Shown: piece by piece, positions 1-8,930 of the stretch
Layout of the letters: the number at the start of each line of letters is the position of its first letter
How positions within the stretch are numbered: the stretch's first letter is position 1
Source of the DNA: Yersinia enterocolitica subsp. enterocolitica
Lineage (GTDB): Bacteria; Pseudomonadota; Gammaproteobacteria; Enterobacterales; Enterobacteriaceae
NCBI RefSeq assembly: GCF_901472495.1
Contig: NZ_LR590469.1
Coordinates: forward strand, 1,612,001-1,676,000
Reading direction: 5' to 3'
DNA: 64,000 nucleotides
Notes under the pieces: model-generated
What the model was told of the DNA's origin: nothing
The model's database searches: none
The model's input: only the letters and a program-made list of their open reading frames with translations
Made by a program: the position numbers and the translations under genes

Positions 1-444
1 ATTAAGCTCAATATTGATGATTTTGAAGTCAGCCCGTTCCTGTGTGGTGTTATCGCACTGGCCCTGCTCTATTCCGCTTATGCGTCACAAACTTTACGTG
101 GCGCACTGAAAGCGGTACCTGTTGGACAATGGGAATCGGGCCAGGCATTGGGCTTGAGTCAGGCAGCTATTTTCTTCCGCTTGATTATGCCGCAGATGTG
201 GCGTCATGCCCTACCCGGTTTGGGCAACCAATGGTTGGTGCTGCTAAAAGACACCGCGTTAGTGTCACTTATCAGTGTCAATGACTTGATGTTACAAACC
301 AAAAGCATTGCCACCCGGACTCAGGAACCTTTCACCTGGTATGTGATTGCCGCTGCTATTTATTTGGTGGTGACCCTACTTAGCCAGTATGTGCTTAAGT
401 GGATTGAACTCCGTACCACCCGTTTTGAACGGAGCCCATCCTGA
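1..444 (+). CDS. artQ: Arginine ABC transporter permease ArtQ (5' end outside window)
   Basis: C-terminal 147 residues of an inner-membrane permease of the polar amino-acid ABC importer family; the reading frame is already open at base 1. It holds the cytoplasmic-loop motif that docks on the ATPase (GQALGLSQAAIFFRLIMPQ, about bases 136-192) followed by hydrophobic membrane spans. The stop codon overlaps the start of artM (TGATG), so the two permeases are translationally coupled. ArtQ and ArtM form the membrane channel for arginine together with ATPase ArtP and binding proteins ArtI/ArtJ; artP and artI should lie just left of the window. The assignment rests on similarity and on the artM-artJ neighbours. 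Confidence 0.93.
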   Translation: MKLNIDDFEVSPFLCGVIALALLYSAYASQTLRGALKAVPVGQWESGQALGLSQAAIFFRLIMPQMWRHALPGLGNQWLVLLKDTALVSLISVNDLMLQTKSIATRTQEPFTWYVIAAAIYLVVTLLSQYVLKWIELRTTRFERSPS

Positions 445-1112
445 TGCTGGAATACTTACCCGAGATCCTAAAAGGGCTGCATACCAGCCTGACATTAACT
501 ATTGCCTCCTTATTGGTTGCATTAGTGCTGTCATTGCTGTTTACCATTGTGTTGACACTGAAAACACCAATCGCCACGCCACTGGTCAAAATCTATATCA
601 CGTTGTTCACCGGTACCCCGCTGTTAGTCCAGATCTTTTTGATCTACTACGGCCCCGGCCAATTCCCAGCGATTCGTGAATACCCGTGGTTATGGAACCT
701 GCTATCGCAACCTTGGCTATGTGCCATGATTGCCCTGGCATTGAACAGCGCGGCCTATACTACTCAACTGTTCTATGGTGCCGTGCGCGCGATCCCTGCC
801 GGCCAGTGGCAGTCTTGCGAAGCGCTGGGGATGTCTAAGGCCCAGTCATTACGCATCTTGCTACCATTTGCATTTAAACGCGCACTCTCTTCTTATTCCA
901 ACGAAGTGGTGTTGGTATTCAAAAGTACCTCTCTGGCCTATACCATTACATTGATGGAAGTTATGGGCTACAGCCAACTGATGTATGGCCGAACCTATGA
1001 TGTGATGGTATTTGGTGCCGCAGGACTCGTTTATCTGGTTGTGAATGGGTTGCTGACACTGTTTATGCGGGTGGTGGAGCGCAGAGCATTGGCGTTTGAG
1101 CGGCGTAATTAA
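444..1112 (+). CDS. artM: Arginine ABC transporter permease ArtM
   Basis: 222-residue inner-membrane permease, the same length as E. coli ArtM. The N-terminus has a long hydrophobic span (about residues 12-36), and the permease loop motif EALGMSKAQSLRILLPFAF lies near residues 129-147. It partners with ArtQ to form the translocation pore of the arginine importer. The start overlaps the artQ stop by one base, so it is the last gene of the artPIQM-type operon. A GC-rich hairpin at 1201-1224 lies downstream. Nothing odd was seen. Confidence 0.95.
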   Translation: MLEYLPEILKGLHTSLTLTIASLLVALVLSLLFTIVLTLKTPIATPLVKIYITLFTGTPLLVQIFLIYYGPGQFPAIREYPWLWNLLSQPWLCAMIALALNSAAYTTQLFYGAVRAIPAGQWQSCEALGMSKAQSLRILLPFAFKRALSSYSNEVVLVFKSTSLAYTITLMEVMGYSQLMYGRTYDVMVFGAAGLVYLVVNGLLTLFMRVVERRALAFERRN

Positions 1113-1200
1113 GATGATTTATTCGTTAATGATGACTTAGTGAACATCTTCGGTTGTTAGGGCTTCACAGCTCACCTGGCTTCCGATGAACCAACCGGCA

Positions 1201-1224
1201 AAGGGGCCATAAGCGTGGCCCCTT
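1201..1224 (+). terminator. Possible terminator hairpin after artM
   Basis: AAGGGGCC and GGCCCCTT form a perfect 8-bp stem around an 8-nt loop, 89 nt after the artM stop. There is no clear U-run behind it, so it could be part of the repeat element that follows rather than an intrinsic terminator. Confidence 0.45.
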
Positions 1225-1735
1225 ATGCAATCCCGCGCTTGCGCGAAATATTGCCCTGCGGGTAAACCTCCTGCGTCTTTCGGGCTCACGAGCCAGCGCG
1301 ATTCGCAATCCATGCTCAAGCGCGCTTTTCGCGGGCGTCCATGCCCGCTCACTCTACCCTCCCTCCTGGTCGGCAATATTCCTGATTGCGCTCAAAGTCA
1401 AAATCAAAACACTATCTTTAGTTTTTGACTTTATCTTTTGATTTTTGAAGCACATTTGAGCCGCCGAGTGAAGAATAGAGGTAGGACGCGAGGCATGGAT
1501 GCCGAGCGAGCCGTGCTTGAGCAGGAGGCGACAACACTGCGTAGCAGTTTTGAACAACGCTTGCGTTGGCCCGAAGGGTTGCCTCGAAGAAGCTATAATC
1601 ACGGCGCGGTCCGTCAGCGAAATGATGAGCCGAGGGCACCTGCGCAGCAGGCTAGCGATACGTGCGCAAGCGCAGGGGATCCAAAGGGGTTACGCGCTTG
1701 TAACCCCTTTGGCGGTTGAGGCACCCAATGGCAAA
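1225..1735. repeat. Long imperfect palindromic intergenic element
   Basis: The 847-bp gap between artM and artJ holds no convincing gene; short ORFs exist on both strands but lack ribosome sites and recognisable domains. The left and right arms are imperfect inverted repeats. For example TGCTCAAGC near 1313 and its complement GCTTGAGCA near 1514 are each flanked by related GC-rich text including CCATGCC/GGCATGG. The centre (about 1395-1445) is AT-rich with AAAGTCAAAA facing TTTTTGACTTT. The right end carries a perfect 13-bp stem at 1681-1712. I infer a Yersinia-type intergenic repeat; family membership cannot be checked here. Confidence 0.5.
1681..1712. terminator. Perfect 13-bp hairpin at right edge of the intergenic element
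   Basis: CCAAAGGGGTTAC pairs perfectly with GTAACCCCTTTGG around a 6-nt loop. There is no U-run on either side, so it is a structured repeat end rather than a textbook terminator. It could still stop transcription entering the artJ promoter region. Confidence 0.4.
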
Positions 1736-1822
1736 GTGATCACCGCACTCATGTCAAGCGAACCCAAACCTCTAGGCTGCCCTTCCTGTAAATAAAATAA
1801 AAACAAATTTTTAATCACATTA

Positions 1823-1840
1823 CTTGCATATAAATTCATA
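1823..1840. promoter_or_regulatory. Probable ArgR (ARG) box upstream of artJ
   Basis: The 18-mer CTTGCATATAAATTCATA matches the ARG-box pattern WNTGAATWWWWATTCANW at 16 of 18 positions, 120 bp before the artJ start. artJ is known to be ArgR-repressed in E. coli. A good second box at the usual spacing was not found, only a weak one directly to the right. Confidence 0.5.
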
Positions 1841-1959
1841 AAATGGCAATGTAATCCACATCATTTATCCGAATAAATCGCGATAAAGCATCATCAGTTA
1901 TAATAAAATCAATAACTAATAATATCTTCTATTAAAAAAATTCAGACAGGAGTTTAAGC

Positions 1960-2709
1960 ATGAAAAAGTTACTATTGGCAACAATTTTAAGTGGCATGGT
2001 TTTTAGCGCAACCGCCGCAGAAACAACTCATTCCACCGAAACCATCCGTTTCGCTGCTTCAGCAACCTACCCGCCTTTTGAATCTATCGGGGCCAATAAC
2101 GAAATTGTTGGTTTTGATATGGATTTAGCAAAAGCATTATGTAAGCAGATGGAAGCCAACTGTACATTCACCAATCAGGCCTTTGATAGCTTGATCCCGG
2201 CGCTTAAATTCAAACGCTATGATGCTGTTATTTCCGGTATGGACATCACGCCTGAACGTAGCAAACAAGTCGCATTTAGCCAGCCTTACTATGCTAACTC
2301 GGCCATTGTGATTGCCCCGAAAGGTAAATTCAGTTCTTTCGCCGATCTGAAAGGCAAGAAGATCGGGATGGAAAACGGCACTACGCATCAGAAGTATTTA
2401 CAGGATAAACATCCAGAAATTCAAACTGTGGCTTATGACAGTTACCAGAATGCCATTATCGATCTGAAGAATGGTCGTATTGATGGGGTATTTGGTGACA
2501 CCGCGGTAGTGAATGAGTGGCTGAAAACTAATCCGAATCTGGCAGCAGTTGGCGAGCATGTCACTGATCCACAATACTTCGGCACCGGTCTGGGTATTGC
2601 GGTGCGCCCGGATAACACCGCGTTGCTGGAAAAACTGAATAAAGCCATTGATGCGGTTAAAGCTGATGGCACCTATAAAGCCATCAATGATAAGTGGTTC
2701 CCTCAGTAA
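1960..2709 (+). CDS. artJ: Arginine-binding periplasmic protein ArtJ
   Basis: 249-residue periplasmic solute-binding protein of the polar amino-acid family (SBP_bac_3). A signal peptide with a lysine start and hydrophobic core ends about residue 19 (FSATAA). The mature start TIRFAASATYPPFESIG and the GFDMDLAKALC segment are hallmark ligand-fold motifs, followed by VISGMDITPER. It delivers arginine to the ArtQMP complex. The start is preceded by AGGAG (about 1949). It is a separate unit from artQM, probably ArgR-controlled from the box at 1823. An ERIC repeat begins 4 nt after the stop. Confidence 0.94.
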   Translation: MKKLLLATILSGMVFSATAAETTHSTETIRFAASATYPPFESIGANNEIVGFDMDLAKALCKQMEANCTFTNQAFDSLIPALKFKRYDAVISGMDITPERSKQVAFSQPYYANSAIVIAPKGKFSSFADLKGKKIGMENGTTHQKYLQDKHPEIQTVAYDSYQNAIIDLKNGRIDGVFGDTAVVNEWLKTNPNLAAVGEHVTDPQYFGTGLGIAVRPDNTALLEKLNKAIDAVKADGTYKAINDKWFPQ

Positions 2710-2713
2710 TACC

Positions 2714-2834
2714 ACCCTTTGTACTTGACGTTGCAGGGGTGTTCGCTGCACTCACGAACCCGAATCACTTACCTGTGTAAGCTCATCGGGATTCGTTTGC
2801 TGGCTGCCTACCTGCAACGCCAATTACTTTGGGT
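2714..2834 (-). repeat. ERIC repeat between convergent artJ and rlmC
   Basis: About 121 bp. Read on the minus strand it contains the ERIC core ATCCCGATGAGCTTAC followed by GTAAGTGATTCGGG, with terminal inverted segments ending ACCC...GGGT. It fills the whole gap between the artJ stop (2709) and the rlmC stop (2835). It would be transcribed as the 3' end of both mRNAs. Confidence 0.88.
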
Positions 2835-3962
2835 TTAGCGCTTAATAAGTAAGGATAAAACTTCATAATGTGCGGTATGCGGAAACATATCAAACAACTG
2901 CACCCGCTCAATGCGATAGTCCGCTAACAAACTGATATCTTTTGCCATTGTCTCGGCATTACAGCTTGAATAGAGAATGAATTGCGGTGCCATTTGGCTG
3001 AGATATTCACACAGCTGCGCACCAATGCCGCGCCGTGGTGGGTTAACCAAGACCAATTGCGGCACTTGTGTTTCTGCGGTGGCGAATTGGGTTGAATCCA
3101 GGGCGGCAAAAGTGACATTTTTCAGTCCCAATTGGTCTGCCGACTGGCGTGCGCAGGCGATAGCTTCGGCACTGATTTCAATTCCGGTCAACCGAGTTTC
3201 AGTATCCGCACAATGTAGACCAAAGCCCCCCACCCCACAAAACAGATCCCACATGCTATCAATCTTCAGTTCGCGCACCCATTGGCGTGCTGTGGCATAA
3301 AGTGATGCCGCAACCTGTGGATTTGTCTGGAAAAAACTTTGTGGGCGGATAAACAACGGCACCTGATTAAAGATTTCTGGTAGCGCCTGCTGTTCGGTTA
3401 ATGGCATCTCCTGCTCCCCTTCCAAAATCGCCATATGTACTGGCTGAATATTCACCGAGATAACCGCCAGTTGGGGTAATTGTTGCTGTAACCAGGGTAA
3501 AGCCGCTTGCAACTGCGACAGCTTGGTTTGTGAGCGCAGTACAAAGCGCAACATTAGCTCGCCGCTATAAGTGCTTTCTGTCAATAACAGGAACTTCAGT
3601 TCACCGCGCTTGCGGGCAACGTTATAAGGCGTCAGCCCTGCACGGGCAATAAAAGTTTTTAGTACTGCAAATACCGGTGCAAAGCTGGTTGGATAAAGTG
3701 GGCATTCGCATAAATCAACCGGGGTGCCATCGCGGTGTAACATCCCTAATAATGGGCGCTCAACGCTACCACTGACCACCATTTTGGCTTTATTACGAAA
3801 AGCACTTTCCTGCCCGAAGACCGGCGACAGCCATTGAGTGACGCGGTGATCAGATAGCAGATTTTCTAAATGATTTTGTTTATCAGCAAGTTGCTGCGGA
3901 TAAGGTTTATCCAGCCACTGACAGGAACGGCAGCGACCCGCCGTATATTGTGCGCATTGCAT
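2835..3962 (-). CDS. rlmC: 23S rRNA (uracil-747-C5)-methyltransferase RlmC
   Basis: 375-residue SAM-dependent RNA m5U methyltransferase that modifies U747 of 23S rRNA in the cytoplasm. Seen: Cys3, Cys11, Cys14 and Cys87 in the pattern that binds a 4Fe-4S cluster; the SAM motif DLFCGVGGFGLHCA (about 239-252); NPPRRGIG (about 307-314); and the catalytic cysteine in YSSCNAETMAKD (Cys334). Length and the rlmC-ybjO-pot order match E. coli (rumB/rlmC, 375 aa). The stop codon abuts the ERIC element directly. Confidence 0.95.
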   Translation of the reverse strand: MQCAQYTAGRCRSCQWLDKPYPQQLADKQNHLENLLSDHRVTQWLSPVFGQESAFRNKAKMVVSGSVERPLLGMLHRDGTPVDLCECPLYPTSFAPVFAVLKTFIARAGLTPYNVARKRGELKFLLLTESTYSGELMLRFVLRSQTKLSQLQAALPWLQQQLPQLAVISVNIQPVHMAILEGEQEMPLTEQQALPEIFNQVPLFIRPQSFFQTNPQVAASLYATARQWVRELKIDSMWDLFCGVGGFGLHCADTETRLTGIEISAEAIACARQSADQLGLKNVTFAALDSTQFATAETQVPQLVLVNPPRRGIGAQLCEYLSQMAPQFILYSSCNAETMAKDISLLADYRIERVQLFDMFPHTAHYEVLSLLIKR

Positions 3963-4050
3963 TAATAATTAACCGTTATAATCTGAGATACTAAGATACA
4001 GCCGAGGCTATTAATAGGGGCGGATTGTAGCACTGTGTTACGCTAAACAC

Positions 4051-4527
4051 TCATTTTGACGACCGAAAATAGCGATGCCAGGGGAAAAACAACAAGCCGA
4101 GAATAACCACATCGGGGATCTTTTGTAGCAGCAAACTATGCAAAATTTCAGCACCGGTATCGCCTTCGATTCGGAAAACATCTGCATCCAGTACCAGCCA
4201 ATCCAGTGATGCCATTAGCAAATAGACAACAACCAACAATTGACAGGCCACATAGCACCAGCGCGCCCAGTTTTGCCGCAGACATACCGCCACACCACAC
4301 ACCATTTCCAGCAGCAAAATCAAAATACTGGCAATAAAAATCAAGCCAGAATCCCAGCTTTGCAAGCTTTCATAGATAAAACTGCCGGTTCCCTCCCAAC
4401 CCAACGTCGCCACCAATAAGATTACGCCGACGAAGCGGGTCGCAATAATGGCGGTTCCGGCAATTAAAACCGGGACGGGTGTGGTGGCAGCAGATGAAAA
4501 CGCTGCGGGTGAAAATAACAGTCTCAT
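4051..4527 (-). CDS. ybjO: Inner-membrane protein YbjO (DUF2593 family)
   Basis: 158-residue hydrophobic protein with about four predicted membrane spans (around residues 18-42, 58-80, 88-108 and 132-150). Its position between rlmC and potI is that of E. coli ybjO, which has a similar length. No catalytic motif is visible and the function is unknown. It is on the same strand as the pot genes, 149 bp beyond potI, so it may be cotranscribed with them. Confidence 0.85.
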   Translation of the reverse strand: MRLLFSPAAFSSAATTPVPVLIAGTAIIATRFVGVILLVATLGWEGTGSFIYESLQSWDSGLIFIASILILLLEMVCGVAVCLRQNWARWCYVACQLLVVVYLLMASLDWLVLDADVFRIEGDTGAEILHSLLLQKIPDVVILGLLFFPWHRYFRSSK

Positions 4528-4676
4528 ATTGCCCAGTCTGTCTCCCTGTTCGGTTTTTGCAACCTAATGTTATCCCAGACAATAACGCCGCTCGGAAGCG
4601 GCGTTATAAGTTAATGAAAGACTATCAGTTTTAAGGCTAGTCAGCTATTTATTATCAATCAAGCATTTATTATCAA

Positions 4677-5522
4677 TTAACCACGGGCAGCTTTGCGTAA
4701 TTCACGCAACCGCTGTTTTTCCGAACGGGACATAAACCACCATGCAATTAAGCCGATAATCCCGACCACCAGCAAAATAAGCGTCGCCAGTGCATTGATC
4801 TCTGGATTGACCCCCATACGCACACTGGAGAACACCAGCATCGGCAAGGTTGTCGCGCCCGGCCCGGCCACAAAGCTGGCTATCACCAAATCGTCCAGCG
4901 ATAAGGTAAAGGCCAGCAACCAGCCAGAAATTAATGCTGGGGCAATCATTGGCACGGTAATCACGAAGAACACTTTCAATGGGGTCGCCCCTAAATCCAT
5001 CGCCGCTTCTTCAATTGACCGGTCTAATTCGCGCAAGCGGGAACTGATAACCACTGTTACATAGGCAGTACAGAAGGTCACATGAGCCAGCCAGATGGTG
5101 AACATACCGCGCTCGGCCGGCCAGCCGATAGCATGCCCCATAGCAACAAACAGCAACAGTAACGACAAACCGGTAATGACGTCGGGCATCACCAGCGGTG
5201 CGGTCAACATAAAAGTAAAACCGGTCGAGCCACGAAAACGGCCAAACCGTACCATGACCACCGCGGCTATCGTCCCCAACACCACCGCCATGGTGGCCGA
5301 GGCGGCGGCAATGGTGAGACTCAGCCCAACTGCGGATATCATCGCCGAATCATTGAACAGCTCAATATACCAGCGGATAGACCACCCTGCCCATACAGTC
5401 ACCAGTTTAGAGCTGTTAAACGAATAGATAACCAGCATCAACATTGGCGCATACAAGAAGGTATAGCCGACCATCAAGATAACCCGACGCCAGACCGAAC
5501 GCACTTCGGGTAAGTTATTCAT
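4677..5522 (-). CDS. potI: Putrescine ABC transporter permease PotI
   Basis: 281-residue inner-membrane permease with about six spans. The binding-protein-dependent permease motif EEAAMDLGATPLKVFFVITV (about residues 171-190) contacts the ATPase PotG. PotH and PotI form the channel of the PotFGHI putrescine importer. Its start overlaps the potH stop by 4 bases (ATGA), indicating translational coupling. It matches E. coli PotI in length and position. Confidence 0.95.
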   Translation of the reverse strand: MNNLPEVRSVWRRVILMVGYTFLYAPMLMLVIYSFNSSKLVTVWAGWSIRWYIELFNDSAMISAVGLSLTIAAASATMAVVLGTIAAVVMVRFGRFRGSTGFTFMLTAPLVMPDVITGLSLLLLFVAMGHAIGWPAERGMFTIWLAHVTFCTAYVTVVISSRLRELDRSIEEAAMDLGATPLKVFFVITVPMIAPALISGWLLAFTLSLDDLVIASFVAGPGATTLPMLVFSSVRMGVNPEINALATLILLVVGIIGLIAWWFMSRSEKQRLRELRKAARG

Positions 5523-6484
5523 ACCGCGCCTCCCGCTGCTTTATTTTGGTGCTTGTGGAACCAAATAATCGGCACGATCAGTAGCACTAACATCACCGTC
5601 GCAACGGCGGAGGCCACTGGCCAGTCACGGTTATTGAAGAATTCTTGCCATAAAATACGGCCAATCATGATGCTATCCGGCCCCCCGAGCAGCTCAGGAA
5701 TAACAAATTCGCCTACCGCCGGAATAAAAACCAACATAGAACCGGCCACAATTCCCCCTTTGGTCAAAGGCACAATCACACTGACAAAGGTTTTAAATGG
5801 CTTCGCCCCCAGATCCAGTGCCGCTTCCACCAATGAATAGTCCAGTCTGGTCAGTGCGGTATAGATAGGCAGCACCATGAAAGGCAGATAGGAATAGACC
5901 ACGCCGATATAGACCGCCAGATTGGTGTGCAGAATAATCAACGGTTGATCGATAATTCCGGCCCAAATCAGGAAGTTATTCAGAATGCCGTTATTTTTCA
6001 GGATACCCATCCAGGCATAAACCCGAATCAGGAATGAAGTCCATGACGGCAGGATCACCAACAGCAATAAGATATTGCGCGTGGATGACTTGCTGTGAGC
6101 TATCGCCCATGCCAATGGATAACCGATAATCAGGCAACACAAGGTCGATACCGCAGCCACTTGCAGAGATTGCAGGTAAGCATCGATATACAGTGGATCA
6201 TCAAGTAGTTGCAGATAGTTGCCAAGATTGAGCGAGATATCCAGCTTGCTGTCCAGCCAGGTCACCAAGTCGGTATAAGGCGGAACTGCCCGCACCATCT
6301 CTGCCAGACTGATTTTGAAGACAATCAGGAACGGCAACATAAACAGCAGGAATAACCATAAATAAGGGATGCCGATAACCAATTTGCGGCCATGCGACAT
6401 TTGGAAACGTTGAATCAGCGCTTTAACCGGCCCCACCGCGCGGGTCGGTGGCTCTGCTGCTCCATGAGTGGATTCTGGTATCAC
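5519..6484 (-). CDS. potH: Putrescine ABC transporter permease PotH
   Basis: 321-residue inner-membrane permease. A cytoplasmic N-terminus of about 35 residues precedes the first span (about 38-58). The permease loop VEAALDLGAKPFKTFVSVIV lies near residues 217-236. It forms the putrescine channel with PotI and is overlapped by potI at its 3' end; the potG stop is 36 bp upstream. Length and order agree with the E. coli potFGHI operon. Confidence 0.95.
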   Translation of the reverse strand: MIPESTHGAAEPPTRAVGPVKALIQRFQMSHGRKLVIGIPYLWLFLLFMLPFLIVFKISLAEMVRAVPPYTDLVTWLDSKLDISLNLGNYLQLLDDPLYIDAYLQSLQVAAVSTLCCLIIGYPLAWAIAHSKSSTRNILLLLVILPSWTSFLIRVYAWMGILKNNGILNNFLIWAGIIDQPLIILHTNLAVYIGVVYSYLPFMVLPIYTALTRLDYSLVEAALDLGAKPFKTFVSVIVPLTKGGIVAGSMLVFIPAVGEFVIPELLGGPDSIMIGRILWQEFFNNRDWPVASAVATVMLVLLIVPIIWFHKHQNKAAGGAV

Positions 6485-6520
6485 AATATTTTGCTCCCCT
6501 AATGATCAGCTACAGGCCGA

Positions 6521-7654
6521 TCAGTTACCCAAGACGACACAGCTGTCAGCATCCCAGCAGAGTTGTACTTCATCACCCCAGGTTGGCATCCCTTTGCGGT
6601 AACGATGGCCGTTCTGTAGCTGTGCAGTGAGCATCTGTCCGCTGTGTAATTTCACGTGATAAATGGACAAGTCGCCCAGATAAGCAATGTGTACCACTTC
6701 ACCAACGGCAAAGTTGCAACCATCCTCCGGCACCTGTTCACACAACATCACTTTTTCTGGCCGCAGCGCGACAAAGACGGGAACACCATCAACCACAGAC
6801 GCGTCTGAATCCACTTTCAATGGATGGCGCAGTCCGGGGCTGTCAATAACCAGCGCATCATCTAAACGCTCTTTTAATACGCCTTCAAACACATTCACCG
6901 AGCCGATAAACTCAGCACTGAATCTGCTGTTCGGATGTTCATAAATCTCTTCCGGCTCACCAATTTGCACGAACTTACCACGGTTCATAATGGCGATGCG
7001 CCCAGCCATGGTCATGGCCTCTTCCTGGTCGTGGGTAACCATCACGCAAGTTGCTCCGACACGCTCCAGAATATCCACCACTTCGAGTTGCATGCGGTCG
7101 CGCAGTTTTTTATCCAACGCGCCCATCGGCTCATCCAGCAACAGCAGTTTTGGCCGTTTGGCCAGGCTACGAGCCAAAGCGACCCGTTGGCGTTGACCGC
7201 CGGACAGCTGATGTGGCTTACGTTTGGCAAACTCTTGCATATGTACCAGTGTTAGCATCTCTGCCACCCGGCTTTTAATTTCATTAGCAGGTAATTTGTC
7301 TTGCTTCAAACCAAACGCGATATTTTGCTCAACAGTCATATGTGGGAACAATGCATATGACTGGAACATCATATTAATTGGGCGCTGATAAGGCGGTACA
7401 TGCGACAAATCCTGCCCATCAAGGACAATTTGCCCCTGTGTCGGCTGCTCAAAGCCAGCCAGCATTCGCAACAGGGTGGATTTTCCACACCCTGAAGCCC
7501 CTAACAGCGCAAAAATCTCACCTTTGTAGATAGTCAAATTGACATCATCTACTGCAGCCTGACCATCAAATGATTTGGTTAAATTGCGAATCTCCAGCAA
7601 GGGTGTAAACACCTTCTGGGATTTTGGCTGTGGGCGGGGAATGACATCATTCAC
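6521..7654 (-). CDS. potG: Putrescine ABC transporter ATP-binding protein PotG
   Basis: 377-residue cytoplasmic ATPase that powers putrescine import. Walker A GASGCGKST (52-60), signature LSGGQRQRVALARSLA (from 150) and Walker B LLLLDEPMGALD (170-181) are intact. A C-terminal TOBE-like regulatory domain (about 290-377) follows. It lies 166 bp from potF, with a hairpin in the gap that may reduce readthrough from the binding-protein gene. Confidence 0.95.
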   Translation of the reverse strand: MNDVIPRPQPKSQKVFTPLLEIRNLTKSFDGQAAVDDVNLTIYKGEIFALLGASGCGKSTLLRMLAGFEQPTQGQIVLDGQDLSHVPPYQRPINMMFQSYALFPHMTVEQNIAFGLKQDKLPANEIKSRVAEMLTLVHMQEFAKRKPHQLSGGQRQRVALARSLAKRPKLLLLDEPMGALDKKLRDRMQLEVVDILERVGATCVMVTHDQEEAMTMAGRIAIMNRGKFVQIGEPEEIYEHPNSRFSAEFIGSVNVFEGVLKERLDDALVIDSPGLRHPLKVDSDASVVDGVPVFVALRPEKVMLCEQVPEDGCNFAVGEVVHIAYLGDLSIYHVKLHSGQMLTAQLQNGHRYRKGMPTWGDEVQLCWDADSCVVLGN

Positions 7655-7714
7655 TCAGCGCGCTCTCCGTAAAAGCAGAACAGGCCGCATTCGAGGTGCG
7701 GCGCAATAAAAAAC

Positions 7715-7742
7715 AGGAACAGGAAGATAACCCCCTGTTCCT
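7715..7742 (-). terminator. Hairpin with U-run between potF and potG
   Basis: On the minus strand AGGAACAGG pairs perfectly with CCTGTTCCT and is followed by GTTTTTTATT. It sits between potF and potG. It most likely acts as a partial terminator, so that the binding protein is made in excess of the membrane complex, a common arrangement in ABC operons. Confidence 0.7.
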
Positions 7743-7820
7743 ACCATGATCTATTTTACTTATCCATCAATCTGTTATCAGTGACAGGCTCACCACCAGC
7801 AGCTGATTCCCATCGATGGT

Positions 7821-8930
7821 TTATTTGCCGCTTTTCACTTTAGTCCAAGCCCGAGTGATCACGCGATCAATTTTCGGATCTTGTACTTTTAATGTGAACA
7901 TTTTGGCTCGCACATCTGCCGGTGGATAAATACCTGGATTATCACGGACTTCTGCGTTCACCAGCGGGGTGGCAGCTTGGTTGGCATTGGCGTAGAACAC
8001 GTGGTTACTAATATTGGCTATCACATCAGGGCGCATCAGGTAATTCAGGAACTGATAGGCTTCATCCTGATTTTTGGCATCCGCAGGCATGGCAAACACG
8101 TCAAAGAAGGCTAATGCTCCCTCTTTCGGAATGCTATAAGCCACATTCACACCATTTTTGGCTTCTTTGGCACGATTAGAAGCCTGCATGATGTCGCCAG
8201 CCCAACCCACAGCCACACAGATGTCACCGTTTGCCAGATCATTAATGTATTGCGATGAGTGGAAATAACGGATATTTGGCCGCAGTTTCAATAACAACTC
8301 GGTAGCAGGGCCAGTGTAATCAGTGGCCTGAATACTGTTGGGATCTTTACCTAAATAATTAAGGACGGTGGCAAAAATCTCACTTGGCGCATCCAGGAAG
8401 GAAACACCGCAGCTTTTCAACTTCTCAAGATTTTCCGGTTTCAGCACCAGATCCCAACTGTTTACCGGTGCGTCTTTCCCAAGTGCCGCTTTCACTTTCT
8501 CGACGTTATAGCCAATACCGGTCGTCGCCCACAGATACGGAATGGCATATTTGTTATCGGGATCGTGCTTACCAACCAGCGTCAGCAATTCAGGATCAAG
8601 ATTTTTGTCATTCGGTAATTTACTTTTATCCAGCGGCTTAAATACGCCCGCAGACAATTGGCGCTCGAGGAAACTGGCTGACGGCACCACCAAATCAAAC
8701 CCGGTGCTCCCCGCCATCAATTTACCTTCCAACACCTCGTTGGAGTCAAACACATCATAGACAACTTTAATGCCGGTTTCTTTTTGGAAATTAGCCAGCG
8801 TATCTGGCGCGATATAATCAGACCAGTTGTAAATGTGCAGTGTTTTTTCTTCAGCAGATGCTGAGACGGACGCGGCCATTAACAGGCCAGCAGCAACACC
8901 CGATAACCACTTTTTACGTTGGGTGAACAT
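7821..8930 (-). CDS. potF: Putrescine-binding periplasmic protein PotF
   Basis: 369-residue periplasmic polyamine-binding protein. The signal peptide runs to about residue 26 (SVSASA). The mature part starts with EKTLHIYNWSDYIAPDTL, the family signature whose Trp/Ser/Asp line the polyamine site; VGWAGDIMQ and the conserved Asp-rich C-lobe follow. It is the first gene of potFGHI. An AACTCCTCCA stretch on the plus strand supplies a strong GGAGGAGT ribosome site on the minus strand just before the start. Confidence 0.95.
   Translation of the reverse strand: MFTQRKKWLSGVAAGLLMAASVSASAEEKTLHIYNWSDYIAPDTLANFQKETGIKVVYDVFDSNEVLEGKLMAGSTGFDLVVPSASFLERQLSAGVFKPLDKSKLPNDKNLDPELLTLVGKHDPDNKYAIPYLWATTGIGYNVEKVKAALGKDAPVNSWDLVLKPENLEKLKSCGVSFLDAPSEIFATVLNYLGKDPNSIQATDYTGPATELLLKLRPNIRYFHSSQYINDLANGDICVAVGWAGDIMQASNRAKEAKNGVNVAYSIPKEGALAFFDVFAMPADAKNQDEAYQFLNYLMRPDVIANISNHVFYANANQAATPLVNAEVRDNPGIYPPADVRAKMFTLKVQDPKIDRVITRAWTKVKSGK

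Noticed and set aside
1438..1795. Two overlapping open frames (93 and 98 codons) in the artM-artJ gap
   Set aside because: They run through the imperfect palindrome, have no ribosome sites and no domain; better explained as repeat sequence.
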